Source: Nanobdellota archaeon (lineage in GTDB: Archaea > Nanobdellota > Nanobdellia > Parvarchaeales > Parvarchaeaceae). From it: 51,851 nt of DNA. The stretch spans positions 1 through 51,851 of the forward strand of contig JAKBJF010000004.1 in assembly GCA_021836125.1 (NCBI GenBank), given 5' to 3'. The position numbers and the translations under genes were made by a program. This document shows positions 16,620-24,888 of this stretch, piece after piece; the first letter of the stretch is position 1; every line of letters begins with the position of its first letter. The notes under the pieces were generated by a model. That model saw only the letters and a program-made list of their open reading frames with translations. It had not been told where the DNA came from and ran no database searches.

Positions 16620-17611
16620 AGCTTGAGATTAGAACTGTGGCCGCCCGAAAGCGATGCCTGCGGGCTCACGTACTGTTTGATCCAGTTTATTGCTTCGTAT
16701 GCCTCCGCGAAGTCTACTGCAAGAAGCGCAAATTTCGGCTCAAACGACAGGTTTGCAATATCGCCGGCAGCGAATATTCCTTTTACATTAGTTGAATATT
16801 TTTCGTCGACTTTTACATATCTGCCGTCATTTTCAAGCTTGACGCTTTTGAAAGCGTTTGGCTGCGTCTTGTGGCCTATAGCGATTATTATAGCATCGCA
16901 CGGTACGTTGACATCCTGATTTGTATCTGTTTTGTGCAGTACGACTGAAGTTACTTTAGACCCATCTCCAGATACTTCTTTTGTAATACTATTCACGAAG
17001 ACGGATGTCTTTTTGTCTGCAGTCACGGTCTTTACGGTGTTTTCGGCTGCGCGTATCTCAGCGTTTTTCTCGACTATGCACACTGCCGACGCAAAAGGAA
17101 GTATCTCTTCGGCCCAGTCAAATGCGGCATCGCCCCCGCCTATAATCGCAACCTTCTTGTCCTTGAAAAGGTCAAGCGACTTTACAGTGTAATACACTCC
17201 TTTGTCCGCGTATTCGGATTCCCCCGGAACATTAAGCTTGTTCGGAGTGAAAAGGCCTATCCCCGTGCACACAAGTATCGCTTTAGCAATGTACTGTTTT
17301 GTGCCATCTATTTCGATGTCAAACCGGCTGTCATCTCTTTGTACTATGTCCGTTACGTGTGACTTGAAAGCAATGTTTCCGCCCAACTCCTGGGCCTGCG
17401 TATAAAGGTCGTTTGCTATAGATATGGCATTTTTCTTAGGTATACCTGCTATGTCATAGACGAATTTTTCCGGATACAGCTCGCGCATCTGTCCCCCTGG
17501 CAGGTCAAGGCTTTCTAATGTTAACGAATCGATTCCTCTAAGGCAAGCACAGAAAGTCGCGAATAGACCGGTAGGTCCAGCGCCTATTATGACAAGGTCT
17601 TTTTCCTGCAT
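16616..17611 (-). CDS. Ferredoxin--NADP(+) reductase, thioredoxin-reductase-like
   Basis: A 331-residue flavoprotein with an FAD motif (LVIIGAGPTGLFATFCACLRG), an NADPH motif (KKVAIIGGGDAAFDWAEEI) and a C-terminal GIFAAGDIANL. The CxxC redox pair of thioredoxin reductase is absent: the equivalent stretch reads VYYTVKSLDLF. That is the hallmark of the YumC-type ferredoxin-NADP reductases. I place the start at the ATG at 17611; an in-frame upstream start at 17659 would overlap the zinc-ribbon gene and adds nothing conserved. It is the middle gene of an operon with the TFS-like protein and nnrD. Confidence 0.88.
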   Translation of the reverse strand: MQEKDLVIIGAGPTGLFATFCACLRGIDSLTLESLDLPGGQMRELYPEKFVYDIAGIPKKNAISIANDLYTQAQELGGNIAFKSHVTDIVQRDDSRFDIEIDGTKQYIAKAILVCTGIGLFTPNKLNVPGESEYADKGVYYTVKSLDLFKDKKVAIIGGGDAAFDWAEEILPFASAVCIVEKNAEIRAAENTVKTVTADKKTSVFVNSITKEVSGDGSKVTSVVLHKTDTNQDVNVPCDAIIIAIGHKTQPNAFKSVKLENDGRYVKVDEKYSTNVKGIFAAGDIANLSFEPKFALLAVDFAEAYEAINWIKQYVSPQASLSGGHSSNLKL

Positions 17612-17628
17612 AGATTTACCTATTGAAT

Positions 17629-17868
17629 TTAACTGTAATCTCTCCAGGTATTTCCACACTTAAGGCACTTATAGAATCTTGTAGGTGGCTCGTCTGAAGC
17701 TCTAGTCTGTTCAGTCCAAGATATAACTTTTCTGGCACCACATTTTGTGCAGTCCATTTTCTCGTATTCCTCTTGGGAGACGTTTTCTTCTTCTCTGGGT
17801 TCTTCTTCAACGGTCTTTATTTTAAGTTTTTTATTTCTTCCTTTTATAACGACATCATTTTCTTCCAT
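17629..17868 (-). CDS. TFS/TFIIS-like transcript cleavage factor with only the C-terminal zinc ribbon
   Basis: A 79-residue protein whose C-terminal half is a TFIIS zinc ribbon: C40-x2-C43 and C68-x2-C71, with the catalytic acidic hairpin QTRASDEPPTRFYKC (D59, E60). In archaeal TFS this ribbon inserts into the RNA polymerase funnel to rescue backtracked complexes. The N-terminal Rpb9-like zinc ribbon of full-length TFS (about 105-115 residues) is missing and replaced by a charged stretch rich in Glu and Lys without cysteines. It leads an operon with the ferredoxin-NADP reductase and nnrD. Confidence 0.88.
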   Translation of the reverse strand: MEENDVVIKGRNKKLKIKTVEEEPREEENVSQEEYEKMDCTKCGARKVISWTEQTRASDEPPTRFYKCLKCGNTWRDYS

Positions 17869-17964
17869 AGATAATTAAGATTAAGTTATGGCATTATTTA
17901 TACATTGATATTGCGCACATTTGGATGCATCAATTGTTAAATAGCAACAAAAATCTATATTTAT

Positions 17965-19545
17965 ATGCTTAAAAGAATGGCCTTGATCCTTTTGACGTTG
18001 ATGTTGGCCCTGCCGACAGTCTTTGGGGCAAACTCCGGACCCGGGATTATAGGCAACGCAACACAATCTGCTTCCGGATTTACGATAAATTTCTTGGGCT
18101 CACAGACAGCTTCGACTCTAGTAAGTGCTTTGCTTGCACTTCTGGTCTTCGTAGTAGTTTACATTGCTTTAAGCAGAGCAAGCACACTGTCGAACGGCGC
18201 TATACCGATAGCTGCGATATTCGCCGCGATAGTCTTTATTGTCATAAGTTCACAGCCACAGCTGGGGAATCTACTCCTGAACAGCCTATTTTTGAGTGCC
18301 ATCGTAGGAACTATGATAGTCCTTGTCTTCATACCGACAAAAAACGGGTCGAAATTCGGTAAATTAATAATCGCTGTCGCAGTGCTTTTGGGGATATATC
18401 TTCTTCTTTCGAATTTCCCGGCTCTGCATCAACAGATAGACAGTGCGTTGCACTTTGAGGTTTTAACGCTGGTTTCTATACTTACAGTACTAGTGATAGC
18501 CACGCTGGTGCTTTACGGCATGTATCGTCTTGCCGCAAAATCAGGGGCTTTGGGCAAATTGATCGCCATACTGATTGGATTGTTTATAATCTCGTTCTTA
18601 TTTTTCCCAGGGATATCCATTTTCATAATCTCACTGTTTGAAACATTATTCAGACTTATACTCAGCCCGATAGGACTAGTAATCATCGCGATTATCGTAG
18701 TTGCTGTACTGTGGTATATGCACTTACATAAATATACCACAGGAGGATACGAATCTTACTATACTGAGCGAGATAAGAAAGCCGATATTAAAACAGCAAA
18801 GATGCAACATAAACTTGATTTAATGCGGCAGGGAAAATCACCTCCTTCCATAACAGACAAGTATTACGGCTGGAAGGGGAATCGCTCAAAGGAGAAGGCA
18901 GATAAACTGAAAAGAGAGTGGGATAAGAAGCATCCACAGCCTCAATCGATTTCTCCGCTGCCGCCTCCAGGTGTAAAGCCAATCCCGCCGCCAGACGAAC
19001 CAAAACCGTCTTCACCACAATCACCAACAGAGCCAGATAAAAATCCACTTTGGAATGAGCATCAGCACCTTTACAAAGAGTTAAAAATAGAATCTTTAGA
19101 GCAATCACAGGTCGTTAGATATATAGCGCAATTAAATAAAGATATCAAGATGTATACTGACAGTGTCGACGCCAGAAATTCAGAATTACTAAAAGCAAGA
19201 GAACATCTTACTTTTGTGATGGCGCACATTAATTGGACGAAAGAACAACTTGTTACTGTAAAGGATGCAGATAAAGAAGTTGTCAAAAAGTTAGCCAGAA
19301 ACAGTAAAATAACTCAAAAGGACATTGATGATTGGCAGGCTAGAGTGAACGATTATTTCAGAAGTCTAAAAGAAGAGCAGGACAAGCTTGACAAAGCATT
19401 GAAGGAACTCGCAGAAAAGCAACAGAAGCAGCAGGAATTGAGCAGTAGCATACCTCAGATAGGCAACAGGCTGAACGCAATAAGGACTCAACTTAAAATG
19501 AAACAGATAATGACGGATCCAAACACAGGAATAATAATCGAATAA
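17965..19545 (+). CDS. Polytopic membrane protein with long cytoplasmic coiled-coil tail
   Basis: The 526 residues begin with a signal-like segment (MLKRMALILLTLMLALPTVFGA). Six or seven membrane helices fill residues ~45-255. After a basic stop-transfer (LHKYTTGGYESYYTERDKK) comes a soluble tail: a charged region, a proline-rich linker (residues ~325-360) and a predicted coiled coil (~375-515) rich in Glu, Lys and Gln heptads. I do not recognise a family. The layout resembles a membrane anchor that tethers a cytoplasmic rod. It is divergent from the TFS operon and precedes tRNA-Ala. Confidence 0.75.
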   Translation: MLKRMALILLTLMLALPTVFGANSGPGIIGNATQSASGFTINFLGSQTASTLVSALLALLVFVVVYIALSRASTLSNGAIPIAAIFAAIVFIVISSQPQLGNLLLNSLFLSAIVGTMIVLVFIPTKNGSKFGKLIIAVAVLLGIYLLLSNFPALHQQIDSALHFEVLTLVSILTVLVIATLVLYGMYRLAAKSGALGKLIAILIGLFIISFLFFPGISIFIISLFETLFRLILSPIGLVIIAIIVVAVLWYMHLHKYTTGGYESYYTERDKKADIKTAKMQHKLDLMRQGKSPPSITDKYYGWKGNRSKEKADKLKREWDKKHPQPQSISPLPPPGVKPIPPPDEPKPSSPQSPTEPDKNPLWNEHQHLYKELKIESLEQSQVVRYIAQLNKDIKMYTDSVDARNSELLKAREHLTFVMAHINWTKEQLVTVKDADKEVVKKLARNSKITQKDIDDWQARVNDYFRSLKEEQDKLDKALKELAEKQQKQQELSSSIPQIGNRLNAIRTQLKMKQIMTDPNTGIIIE

Positions 19546-19595
19546 AAGCGTTTCAGAAGTTAAATTAAGATTGACCTGCCTTTACCGAAATAAAA

Positions 19596-19605
19596 TTTAT
19601 TAATA
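19596..19605 (+). promoter_or_regulatory. TATA box of tRNA-Ala
   Basis: TTTATTAATA centred about 30 nt before the first tRNA base, in an otherwise non-coding stretch. Confidence 0.5.
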
Positions 19606-19629
19606 GATAACCTTGTTTTATACATTTGT

Positions 19630-19716
19630 GGGCTCGTGGCGCAACGGCAACGCGTCCCCATGGCATTATAATAACCATTTTGGGGAAGACTACGGGTTCA
19701 AATCCCGTCGAGTCCA
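19630..19716 (+). tRNA. tRNA-Ala (anticodon GGC) with a 15-nt archaeal intron
   Basis: I folded this by hand. The acceptor stem is GGGCTCG/CGAGTCC and includes the G3:U70 wobble that marks alanine tRNAs. The D-arm has G18G19. The anticodon stem is TCCCC/GGGGA, the T-arm ACGGG/CCCGT with loop TTCAAAT, and the discriminator base is A73. The anticodon loop is interrupted after position 37. Anticodon bases G34 G35 C36 lie at 19662-19664 and the intron spans 19666-19680. CCA is not encoded. The identity is supported independently by the anticodon and by G3:U70. Confidence 0.93.
19666..19680 (+). other. tRNA intron in a minimal bulge-helix-bulge
   Basis: The 15-nt intron sits at the canonical 37/38 site. 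ATGG (19660-19663) pairs with CCAT (19675-19678) to give the 4-bp central helix. It is flanked by 3-nt bulges CAT on the 5' side and TTT on the 3' side, with cuts after the second base of each. The terminal loop is only 8 nt and there is no outer helix, so this is about the smallest form of the splicing-endonuclease substrate. Confidence 0.88.
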
Positions 19717-19801
19717 TTAACTAGAAAAATCAGCGAGAAGATACTAAAAAAGCATACGAGTGTCGTAAGCTGAAATAAACCCTAGGATATAATGGCTAAC
19801 A

Positions 19802-21043
19802 TTACGTTTTTGGTTTTACTATTACGCTGACAGATTTTGTCGGATTAAAATATTTGCAAGCGCTCCTCAAATCATCAAGTGTTAATGACTCGTACATCAC
19901 GGGAGCTTCTTCGTAAAATAATGGCTCCCCGGTCACGATGTAATTAAAGCTCGTTCCGATTGCGCTTTTTAGCGTTTCTTCAGCTATTTTAATCTTATTT
20001 TCTCTGGCCTGTTGCGTCTTTATTTTTTGTACGGTTTCTGCGGAAAACTCGCCATTCGATAATTTGTTCATCTCATCGATAACGATCCCTTTGACCGTAT
20101 CGGCGTTTTCTGGCTGAGTCCCGACAACACTGGTCAAATAGCTGTACGTTTTTCCATTGTCATTTGTCACTCCAAGTGCGTAAGTCATCCCTCGTTCTTC
20201 TCGTATTTTGGTCATAAGACTGCGTTCGAGAGATCCTGCAAGTATATCGACCGCCGCCAGTTCTTTTTTTATTGCGCGTTTATAAGTAGGTAGTTTCAGC
20301 GAAAGCATAACTGCCGCCTGGTTCAATCCCGGTTTTTCTATAATGATTTCACCGCCTTTGTTTTCCGGACTCGCGGGTTCAATCGTTTTTCCGGCAAACC
20401 TGCCAGAAAATCCTCCGAACTGGTTTTCAGCAACTGTAAGAATATCCTTCTCAGGAACGGCACCGTAGACCACCAGCACGGAATTATCAGGGGTGAAATA
20501 GTCGCCGTACGTTTTTTTAACTATTTCGGGAGTTATCAACTTTTGTATGCTTTCATTGTCGCCAAGCGTCTTAAGGGCCGCCGGATGCTCGCCAAATATT
20601 TCTTTATCTCTTGCCCATCCTGCAATCTTGATAGTATCGTCTTTTTTCATCAGGTTTTCATTCAATATCACGCCTCTTTCTATCTCAATGTCAGCCGGGT
20701 CAAGCCTGGATTCGGTTATAATTTCTGAAAGCAGACTGGATAAATTTGAAAATAAGGATTTATGCGTTTTTCCGATGTAGAGCATGATTTCTTTGCCAGT
20801 CATCCCGTTAAAATAGTCTCCGCACAGATCCTTGAAAGTGTTTTTAACTTCAGCGCCAGTTTTTATTTTTTTCGTGCCGCGATAAAGCATGTGCTCAAGA
20901 AAATGAGCGCAGCCGTTGTTCTCTAGCGTTTCGTATACGGAGCCATAATTCACTGCAAACACGATGCCCACAGTTTCCATGTTTGGCATAGAACGATATA
21001 TCAATGGTAATCCGTTTTTAAGAGTTGTAACTTCGGTTTCCAT
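19802..21043 (-). CDS. M16-family zinc metallopeptidase
   Basis: A 413-residue single-chain M16 peptidase. The inverted zinc motif HFLEH is at residues 47-51 (GCAHFLEHMLYRGTKK) and the downstream zinc-ligand glutamate lies in the IEIERGVILNEN helix. The second, inactive half has RSLMTKIREERGMTYALGV with the usual R..Y pair. These enzymes act as dimers of such subunits and degrade peptides, including signal or presequence peptides. No signal peptide is visible, so it is cytoplasmic. A TATA-like box (GGTATAAATAGTC) lies about 27 nt upstream. It stands alone on this strand. Confidence 0.9.
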   Translation of the reverse strand: METEVTTLKNGLPLIYRSMPNMETVGIVFAVNYGSVYETLENNGCAHFLEHMLYRGTKKIKTGAEVKNTFKDLCGDYFNGMTGKEIMLYIGKTHKSLFSNLSSLLSEIITESRLDPADIEIERGVILNENLMKKDDTIKIAGWARDKEIFGEHPAALKTLGDNESIQKLITPEIVKKTYGDYFTPDNSVLVVYGAVPEKDILTVAENQFGGFSGRFAGKTIEPASPENKGGEIIIEKPGLNQAAVMLSLKLPTYKRAIKKELAAVDILAGSLERSLMTKIREERGMTYALGVTNDNGKTYSYLTSVVGTQPENADTVKGIVIDEMNKLSNGEFSAETVQKIKTQQARENKIKIAEETLKSAIGTSFNYIVTGEPLFYEEAPVMYESLTLDDLRSACKYFNPTKSVSVIVKPKT

Positions 21044-21150
21044 TCGTTTTCTATGAAAATACCGACTATTTATACCTTTTAGATAAGGCGCTTAAAGCCA
21101 ACTACTCCTAATCTTAAACTATATAAATAAAAAAGTATCTTAGACATCAA

Positions 21151-21642
21151 ATGTCAAAACTTTCCCGCATAATCAAAGGGAGCCGAGTACAGGTGTGTTC
21201 TGGCGGCCTTGAGAAATATCTCGGCGAGGGAACATTTCTAGGGCACGTTGGCATGTATTATTTTGAATTTCCCGATTATATAAAATCCGCTTCATCTGGA
21301 GAAACGTTTCCTAAAAATAGTGAAATAAAAAACGCCTACAAGAATGGCGGTTCTCTTAAATACTATAAACGGATGGGGAAAATAAGGCTTGATTCTGGGA
21401 AAATACTTTACGGCGTGGACTGTTGGTACGGAAACGAAAAAAAGGAAGATTTCTTGGCGTGGATGGAGAAAAAGAAAAAAGACAATGACTCGAGCGTCTT
21501 CGCTAAAATACTCAGAGATTTAAGACACGAAAAACTGACTTATTCGCAGGCGTATAAAAAGCTAAGACATAACAGGTATAAGCCTAGAACGATACATTAT
21601 TGGCTAACAAAAGAAGAGAACAGGAAACTTTGTGTAGGTTAA
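21151..21642 (+). CDS. Hypothetical protein
   Basis: A 163-residue basic protein with no family that I recognise. The N-terminal 100 residues look beta-rich (SRVQVCSGGLEKYLGEG, MGKIRLDSGKILYGVDCWYG). The C-terminal 50 are helical and strongly basic (AYKKLRHNRYKPRTIHYWL), which could suit nucleic-acid contact. A strong TATA box (CTATATAAATA, about 21119-21129) lies 27 nt before the ATG, so a leaderless transcript is likely. It is convergent with the ribosomal S3Ae operon. Confidence 0.7.
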   Translation: MSKLSRIIKGSRVQVCSGGLEKYLGEGTFLGHVGMYYFEFPDYIKSASSGETFPKNSEIKNAYKNGGSLKYYKRMGKIRLDSGKILYGVDCWYGNEKKEDFLAWMEKKKKDNDSSVFAKILRDLRHEKLTYSQAYKKLRHNRYKPRTIHYWLTKEENRKLCVG

Positions 21643-21696
21643 ACGCATTGTTTGATGGTACTTCGGCAATCTCAGAATAAATCCTAAATTTTTAGA

Positions 21697-22230
21697 TTAG
21701 ATCGGCTCGATCATTCTTACTTCAACGCTTCTTGTCGGATAAATTTTGTTAAGCTTCTTTAGCAATCTTGTCTGTAACCTGCTTGTAAGTACTTCGATGA
21801 CCAAGTCCTTTAAAGTGGTCTTCTCAGCCTCCTTTTCTATTGCGTTCTTAAGCTCTTCATCGGCGAACTTCCTGTATCTGCGTTCGTTTTTGCCGACGAC
21901 GTAGATGACCTTAACAGCATATTTCTTGTCTGCGATAAGCACCGGCAGGACTACGTCCCTCTTTGAAACGTTGTGTCTGATCATCCTGCTTATAGACTCG
22001 CGTGATAGGACAGTTCCGTCCAGAGCAGCTTCGCACACGCCCGTGCCCGCTATTTTTGAAACCTTGAACATAAGTTTGTAGCCGAACTTCGGTTTCAGTT
22101 CTTTCAGTTCCGTCGCATTTAACTCAAGTTTTCTTCCCACTAAGTTCGAACTATTACCGAACATATCGCCGAGATGCATGTTATCGAACTCGGGCGAACT
22201 GACCTTGAACCATGCGTTAGATTCATTCAT
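21697..22230 (-). CDS. rps3ae: 30S ribosomal protein eS1 (S3Ae)
   Basis: The 177 residues match eS1: WFKVSSPEFDNMHLGDMFG at the start, then SSNLVGRKLELNATEL, FKVSKIAGTG and a C-terminal LKKLNKIYPTRSVEVRMIEPI. It is shorter than many archaeal S3Ae proteins (about 190-220 residues), mostly by trimming of the termini. It is a component of the small subunit platform near the mRNA exit. Its start overlaps the uS15 stop by 4 nt, making it the last gene of the kae1-bud32-rps15 operon. Confidence 0.93.
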   Translation of the reverse strand: MNESNAWFKVSSPEFDNMHLGDMFGNSSNLVGRKLELNATELKELKPKFGYKLMFKVSKIAGTGVCEAALDGTVLSRESISRMIRHNVSKRDVVLPVLIADKKYAVKVIYVVGKNERRYRKFADEELKNAIEKEAEKTTLKDLVIEVLTSRLQTRLLKKLNKIYPTRSVEVRMIEPI

Positions 22231-22652
22231 ATCTTGACCACCAGTCTTGCGCTCTCTATCGAGTATTCGTAATCCTTAGGCATTACGTCGTTTTCTTTGT
22301 AGTATTTTATGAGTTTTTTAATCCTATTCTCGAGTATGACGAAACTTCTCTTTGATTTTTTGTCTTTTTTCTCTTTTTGTAGGTGCATGTGCATCTTTAC
22401 GGCTTTTCTGTACAATGCGATAAGATCCTCAGGCAGCGGCTCCTTTACGCCTCTTTCAATAAGCAGTTTGCTGACGTTCTTCTTTATTAGTTCTCTTACC
22501 GAAGGTATGCCGTACTGGTCCCTTAAAACAAGACCTATCTGTGACTTTGTAAGCCCTTGATTATACTTGTTTGTTACAAGCCGCTCGACCTCTTCCGGCG
22601 AATATGTAAGCCAGTGTGGCACAAACTTATTTCTAACTTTGATCGTCTTCAT
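22227..22652 (-). CDS. rps15: 30S ribosomal protein uS15
   Basis: A 141-residue archaeal-type S15 with the characteristic N-terminal extension (VPHWLTYSPEEVERLVTNKY, then GLTKSQIGLVLRDQYGIPSVREL) and the core helices ending in RIKKLIKYYKEND. It binds the central domain of 16S rRNA. It overlaps bud32 upstream by 20 nt and eS1 downstream by 4 nt. Confidence 0.95.
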   Translation of the reverse strand: MKTIKVRNKFVPHWLTYSPEEVERLVTNKYNQGLTKSQIGLVLRDQYGIPSVRELIKKNVSKLLIERGVKEPLPEDLIALYRKAVKMHMHLQKEKKDKKSKRSFVILENRIKKLIKYYKENDVMPKDYEYSIESARLVVKI

Positions 22653-23235
22653 AATATCTTCTTCTACTTTCTATATCTTTAAGATGAGTCTCTATCCCTT
22701 TAAATTCTTTTCCATATTCGGTTTTATAAGACTCCAAAAACGCAGAGAACGCATCATCATAGACTTCCGTGTGTTTGGCCTTTAGCGCTTCCTTTACAAG
22801 GAATATGTCGGTAGCTTTGTCCTCCTCCCTGCTGGACATAAAACCGAGGCCGAAGTCTATGAGATACGGCACTCCGCCGACGACCATAATATTGGAAGTT
22901 GTAAGGTCGCCGTGTACTATGTCCTTTTTGTGCATTTTTGCGGTGGTCTTAGCGGCCTTTTTTAGGGTTTCTATTGAAAATTCGTCTTTAAGCAGACTGC
23001 CATTTAATCGTTCCATATAAAGCTGGTAGCCGTCTTCGGAAATCTTTATCGGTTGCGGTACGTTTATGCCAAAGGACACGCATTTTTTAAGGATGTTGAA
23101 TTCAGAGCGCGTTCTGCTTTTCCTAAGCGCAGAGTCTATCTCTTCTATTCTGTATCTTTTTTTCTCGCGGTCCTTTATAACGACATCTTTTGATTCGTAC
23201 ACCGTCGCTTCCGCGCCTCTTGCGATCGCTTTCAT
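22633..23235 (-). CDS. bud32: KEOPS kinase Bud32
   Basis: A 200-residue small protein kinase: N-terminal GAEATVY glycine-loop equivalent, catalytic loop HGDLTTSNIM, metal loop DFGLGFMS, and the Bud32-type extension with KAKHTEVYDDAFSAFLESYK. The usual C-terminal basic tail of Bud32 is here IESRRRYYEDDQS. Bud32 stimulates Kae1 in tRNA t6A synthesis by ATP hydrolysis. In many archaea kae1 and bud32 are fused. Here they are separate genes with a TGS-domain gene between them. Confidence 0.94.
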   Translation of the reverse strand: MKAIARGAEATVYESKDVVIKDREKKRYRIEEIDSALRKSRTRSEFNILKKCVSFGINVPQPIKISEDGYQLYMERLNGSLLKDEFSIETLKKAAKTTAKMHKKDIVHGDLTTSNIMVVGGVPYLIDFGLGFMSSREEDKATDIFLVKEALKAKHTEVYDDAFSAFLESYKTEYGKEFKGIETHLKDIESRRRYYEDDQS

Positions 23236-23924
23236 AGTTTTATGAATACCCTGTCCCCGTCCGACATTTTGTACTGCATGCTTACGTGCTGGCCCTGAAA
23301 TTTGACGTTTGTGCCGTAAACGATAGCGTAACTGTCCTTTTTTATGTCAAGTCTAAGTCTTTTCGCAAGGTCAAGCACGGAATCTCCCTTCATAAATGCC
23401 ATTGCGTCTTTGCTTTTTTCCGTGTACACCCTTATTACGCCGTAATCGTTAAGGCTTTTTTCGATGTCCGGTTTATCCGTTACAATTTGGAAATTATCCA
23501 GCGGCAGCTTCGTTTTAGTAAGGACTATTTCGCTCTGATTCACTATATCCTTGTAGCGTTCTGTGTTGTTGAGAGCGACTACCTGCACATGCATGTCGTT
23601 TATTACTGCTATACCGTATTTTATGCCTTCTATGGAAGTCAACTTTAGCATGCTACTTATTAAATCGCTGTCGTAACCTACAAGGCAGACTCTAGGCCAG
23701 TGTTTCCTTATAGATACAGCATGGTGCACTTGATGCGTTTTTGCTATCGTCTTCTTCAGCAGAGACATTCTCCTTTTTAGTGCAGCGAACTCCTTCTCCG
23801 TCCCTTTGTGTCTTGGGAGCATCTTGAACATTTCCTTGAGTATTTTCTCTTTCTCTAAAGGGTCTCTTTCTTTGCTGTAACGTTCCTGCAGCTTGTAATA
23901 TTCTATCGGCGCGTTTATTGGCAT
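23232..23924 (-). CDS. DRG-like TGS protein with degenerate (P-loop-less) G domain
   Basis: A 230-residue protein with three parts. Residues 1-60 match the N-terminal helical hairpin of DRG/Rbg GTPases (MLPRHKGTEKEFAALKRRMSLLKK). Residues 75-160 keep the first strand of a G domain, but the P-loop reads VGYDSDLISSMLKLT where active relatives have VGYPxVGKSSLLNxLT, so the lysine and serine are gone and most later G motifs are absent. Residues 162-230 are a TGS domain (VIRVYTEK ... KFQGQHVSMQYKMSDGDRVFIKL). It lies between kae1 (1-nt gap) and bud32 (4-nt overlap), pointing to a role with KEOPS or the ribosome. It is probably a pseudo-GTPase. Confidence 0.82.
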   Translation of the reverse strand: MPINAPIEYYKLQERYSKERDPLEKEKILKEMFKMLPRHKGTEKEFAALKRRMSLLKKTIAKTHQVHHAVSIRKHWPRVCLVGYDSDLISSMLKLTSIEGIKYGIAVINDMHVQVVALNNTERYKDIVNQSEIVLTKTKLPLDNFQIVTDKPDIEKSLNDYGVIRVYTEKSKDAMAFMKGDSVLDLAKRLRLDIKKDSYAIVYGTNVKFQGQHVSMQYKMSDGDRVFIKL

Positions 23925-23925
23925 A

Positions 23926-24888
23926 TCACCTGTACTTCACCTCGACCATGTCAGTCCTGAAATTTGGCCTTGGTTTTAGATCGTCTTGTATGTAATCACG
24001 CATCAGATAGCCGGTGTATGCTATCATAGCGCCATTGTCGCCGGATAGGTCCCGAGGTATCTGTTTGAAGTTGCAGCTGCGATCTTCGCACATTATTCTG
24101 CCCATGTCGTTCAATCTCTGGTTAGCGGCTACGCCACCAGTTACAACAAAGCTGTTTTTTCCGCAGTAAGCTATAGTTCTTTCACTTGCTTCTATTAACA
24201 TTGCAAAGGCAGTCTCCTGAAGAGAATAACACAGGTCTTCTTTGGCATAGTCTTTCACGGCTTTTGAAAGAAATGTGTCTATACCGCCGAAGCTCACGTC
24301 CATGCCTTTGATGGAATAGGGTATTTTGACGTAATTTTTGCCCTTTTTTGCAAGTTCTTCTATAACAGGTCCTGCCGGAAAAGGAAAACCCATATGCCTC
24401 CCGAATTTGTCAAGCAAGTTTCCAACGCCTATATCCTGTGTCTCTCCGAACACTCTGTACCTTCCGGATTCAAAAGTAAGGACTTGCGTGTTGCCGCCGC
24501 TGACATAAAGCATCACCGGGTCGTCAAAGCCAGTTGAACCGCGTGCTATTTCTATGTGTGCTATACAATGGTTGACGCCTATGAGCTTCTTGTTGAACTT
24601 AGATGAAAAGAATCTTGCTATTTGAGTACCGACACGTAGACAAGCAAGTATTCCCGGGCCTTGTGAAAATGCAAAGACGTCTATGTCTGATATCTTTATT
24701 CCTGCCTTGGCAAGGGCGTTTTTTATTATTGACGGGGCCAATTCATGATGGTGTTCTGCGGCTTCACGCGGTATTATCCCGCCCTTCTTTGGCTTGTAAG
24801 TGTCTCTTTCGTTTGCTATGACTTTCCCGTCCGCTACTATACCGGCGCCGAAAGTGTGCGCCGTACTCTCTATCCCGAGCACATACAT
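23926..24888 (-). CDS. kae1: tRNA N6-adenosine threonylcarbamoyltransferase Kae1 (KEOPS)
   Basis: A 320-residue ASKHA-fold enzyme: MYVLGIESTAHTFGAGIV at the start, metal ligands H107 and H111 in NHCIAHIE, VSGGNTQVL, and a C-terminal FVVTGGVAANQRLNDM with LSGDNGAMIAYTG. It transfers threonylcarbamoyl to A37 of ANN-decoding tRNAs. It is the first gene of an operon running kae1, TGS protein, bud32, uS15, eS1. A TATA-like box (ACTATAAAGT on this strand) lies about 26 nt before the ATG. Pcc1 and Cgi121 subunits are not in the window. Confidence 0.96.
   Translation of the reverse strand: MYVLGIESTAHTFGAGIVADGKVIANERDTYKPKKGGIIPREAAEHHHELAPSIIKNALAKAGIKISDIDVFAFSQGPGILACLRVGTQIARFFSSKFNKKLIGVNHCIAHIEIARGSTGFDDPVMLYVSGGNTQVLTFESGRYRVFGETQDIGVGNLLDKFGRHMGFPFPAGPVIEELAKKGKNYVKIPYSIKGMDVSFGGIDTFLSKAVKDYAKEDLCYSLQETAFAMLIEASERTIAYCGKNSFVVTGGVAANQRLNDMGRIMCEDRSCNFKQIPRDLSGDNGAMIAYTGYLMRDYIQDDLKPRPNFRTDMVEVKYR

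Noticed and set aside
16616-17611. Thioredoxin reductase
   Set aside because: The CxxC redox pair is absent (VYYTVKSL at its place), so ferredoxin-NADP reductase is the better call.
23926-24888. Kae1-Bud32 fusion
   Set aside because: The two are separate frames with an intervening complete TGS gene; no frameshift would join them.
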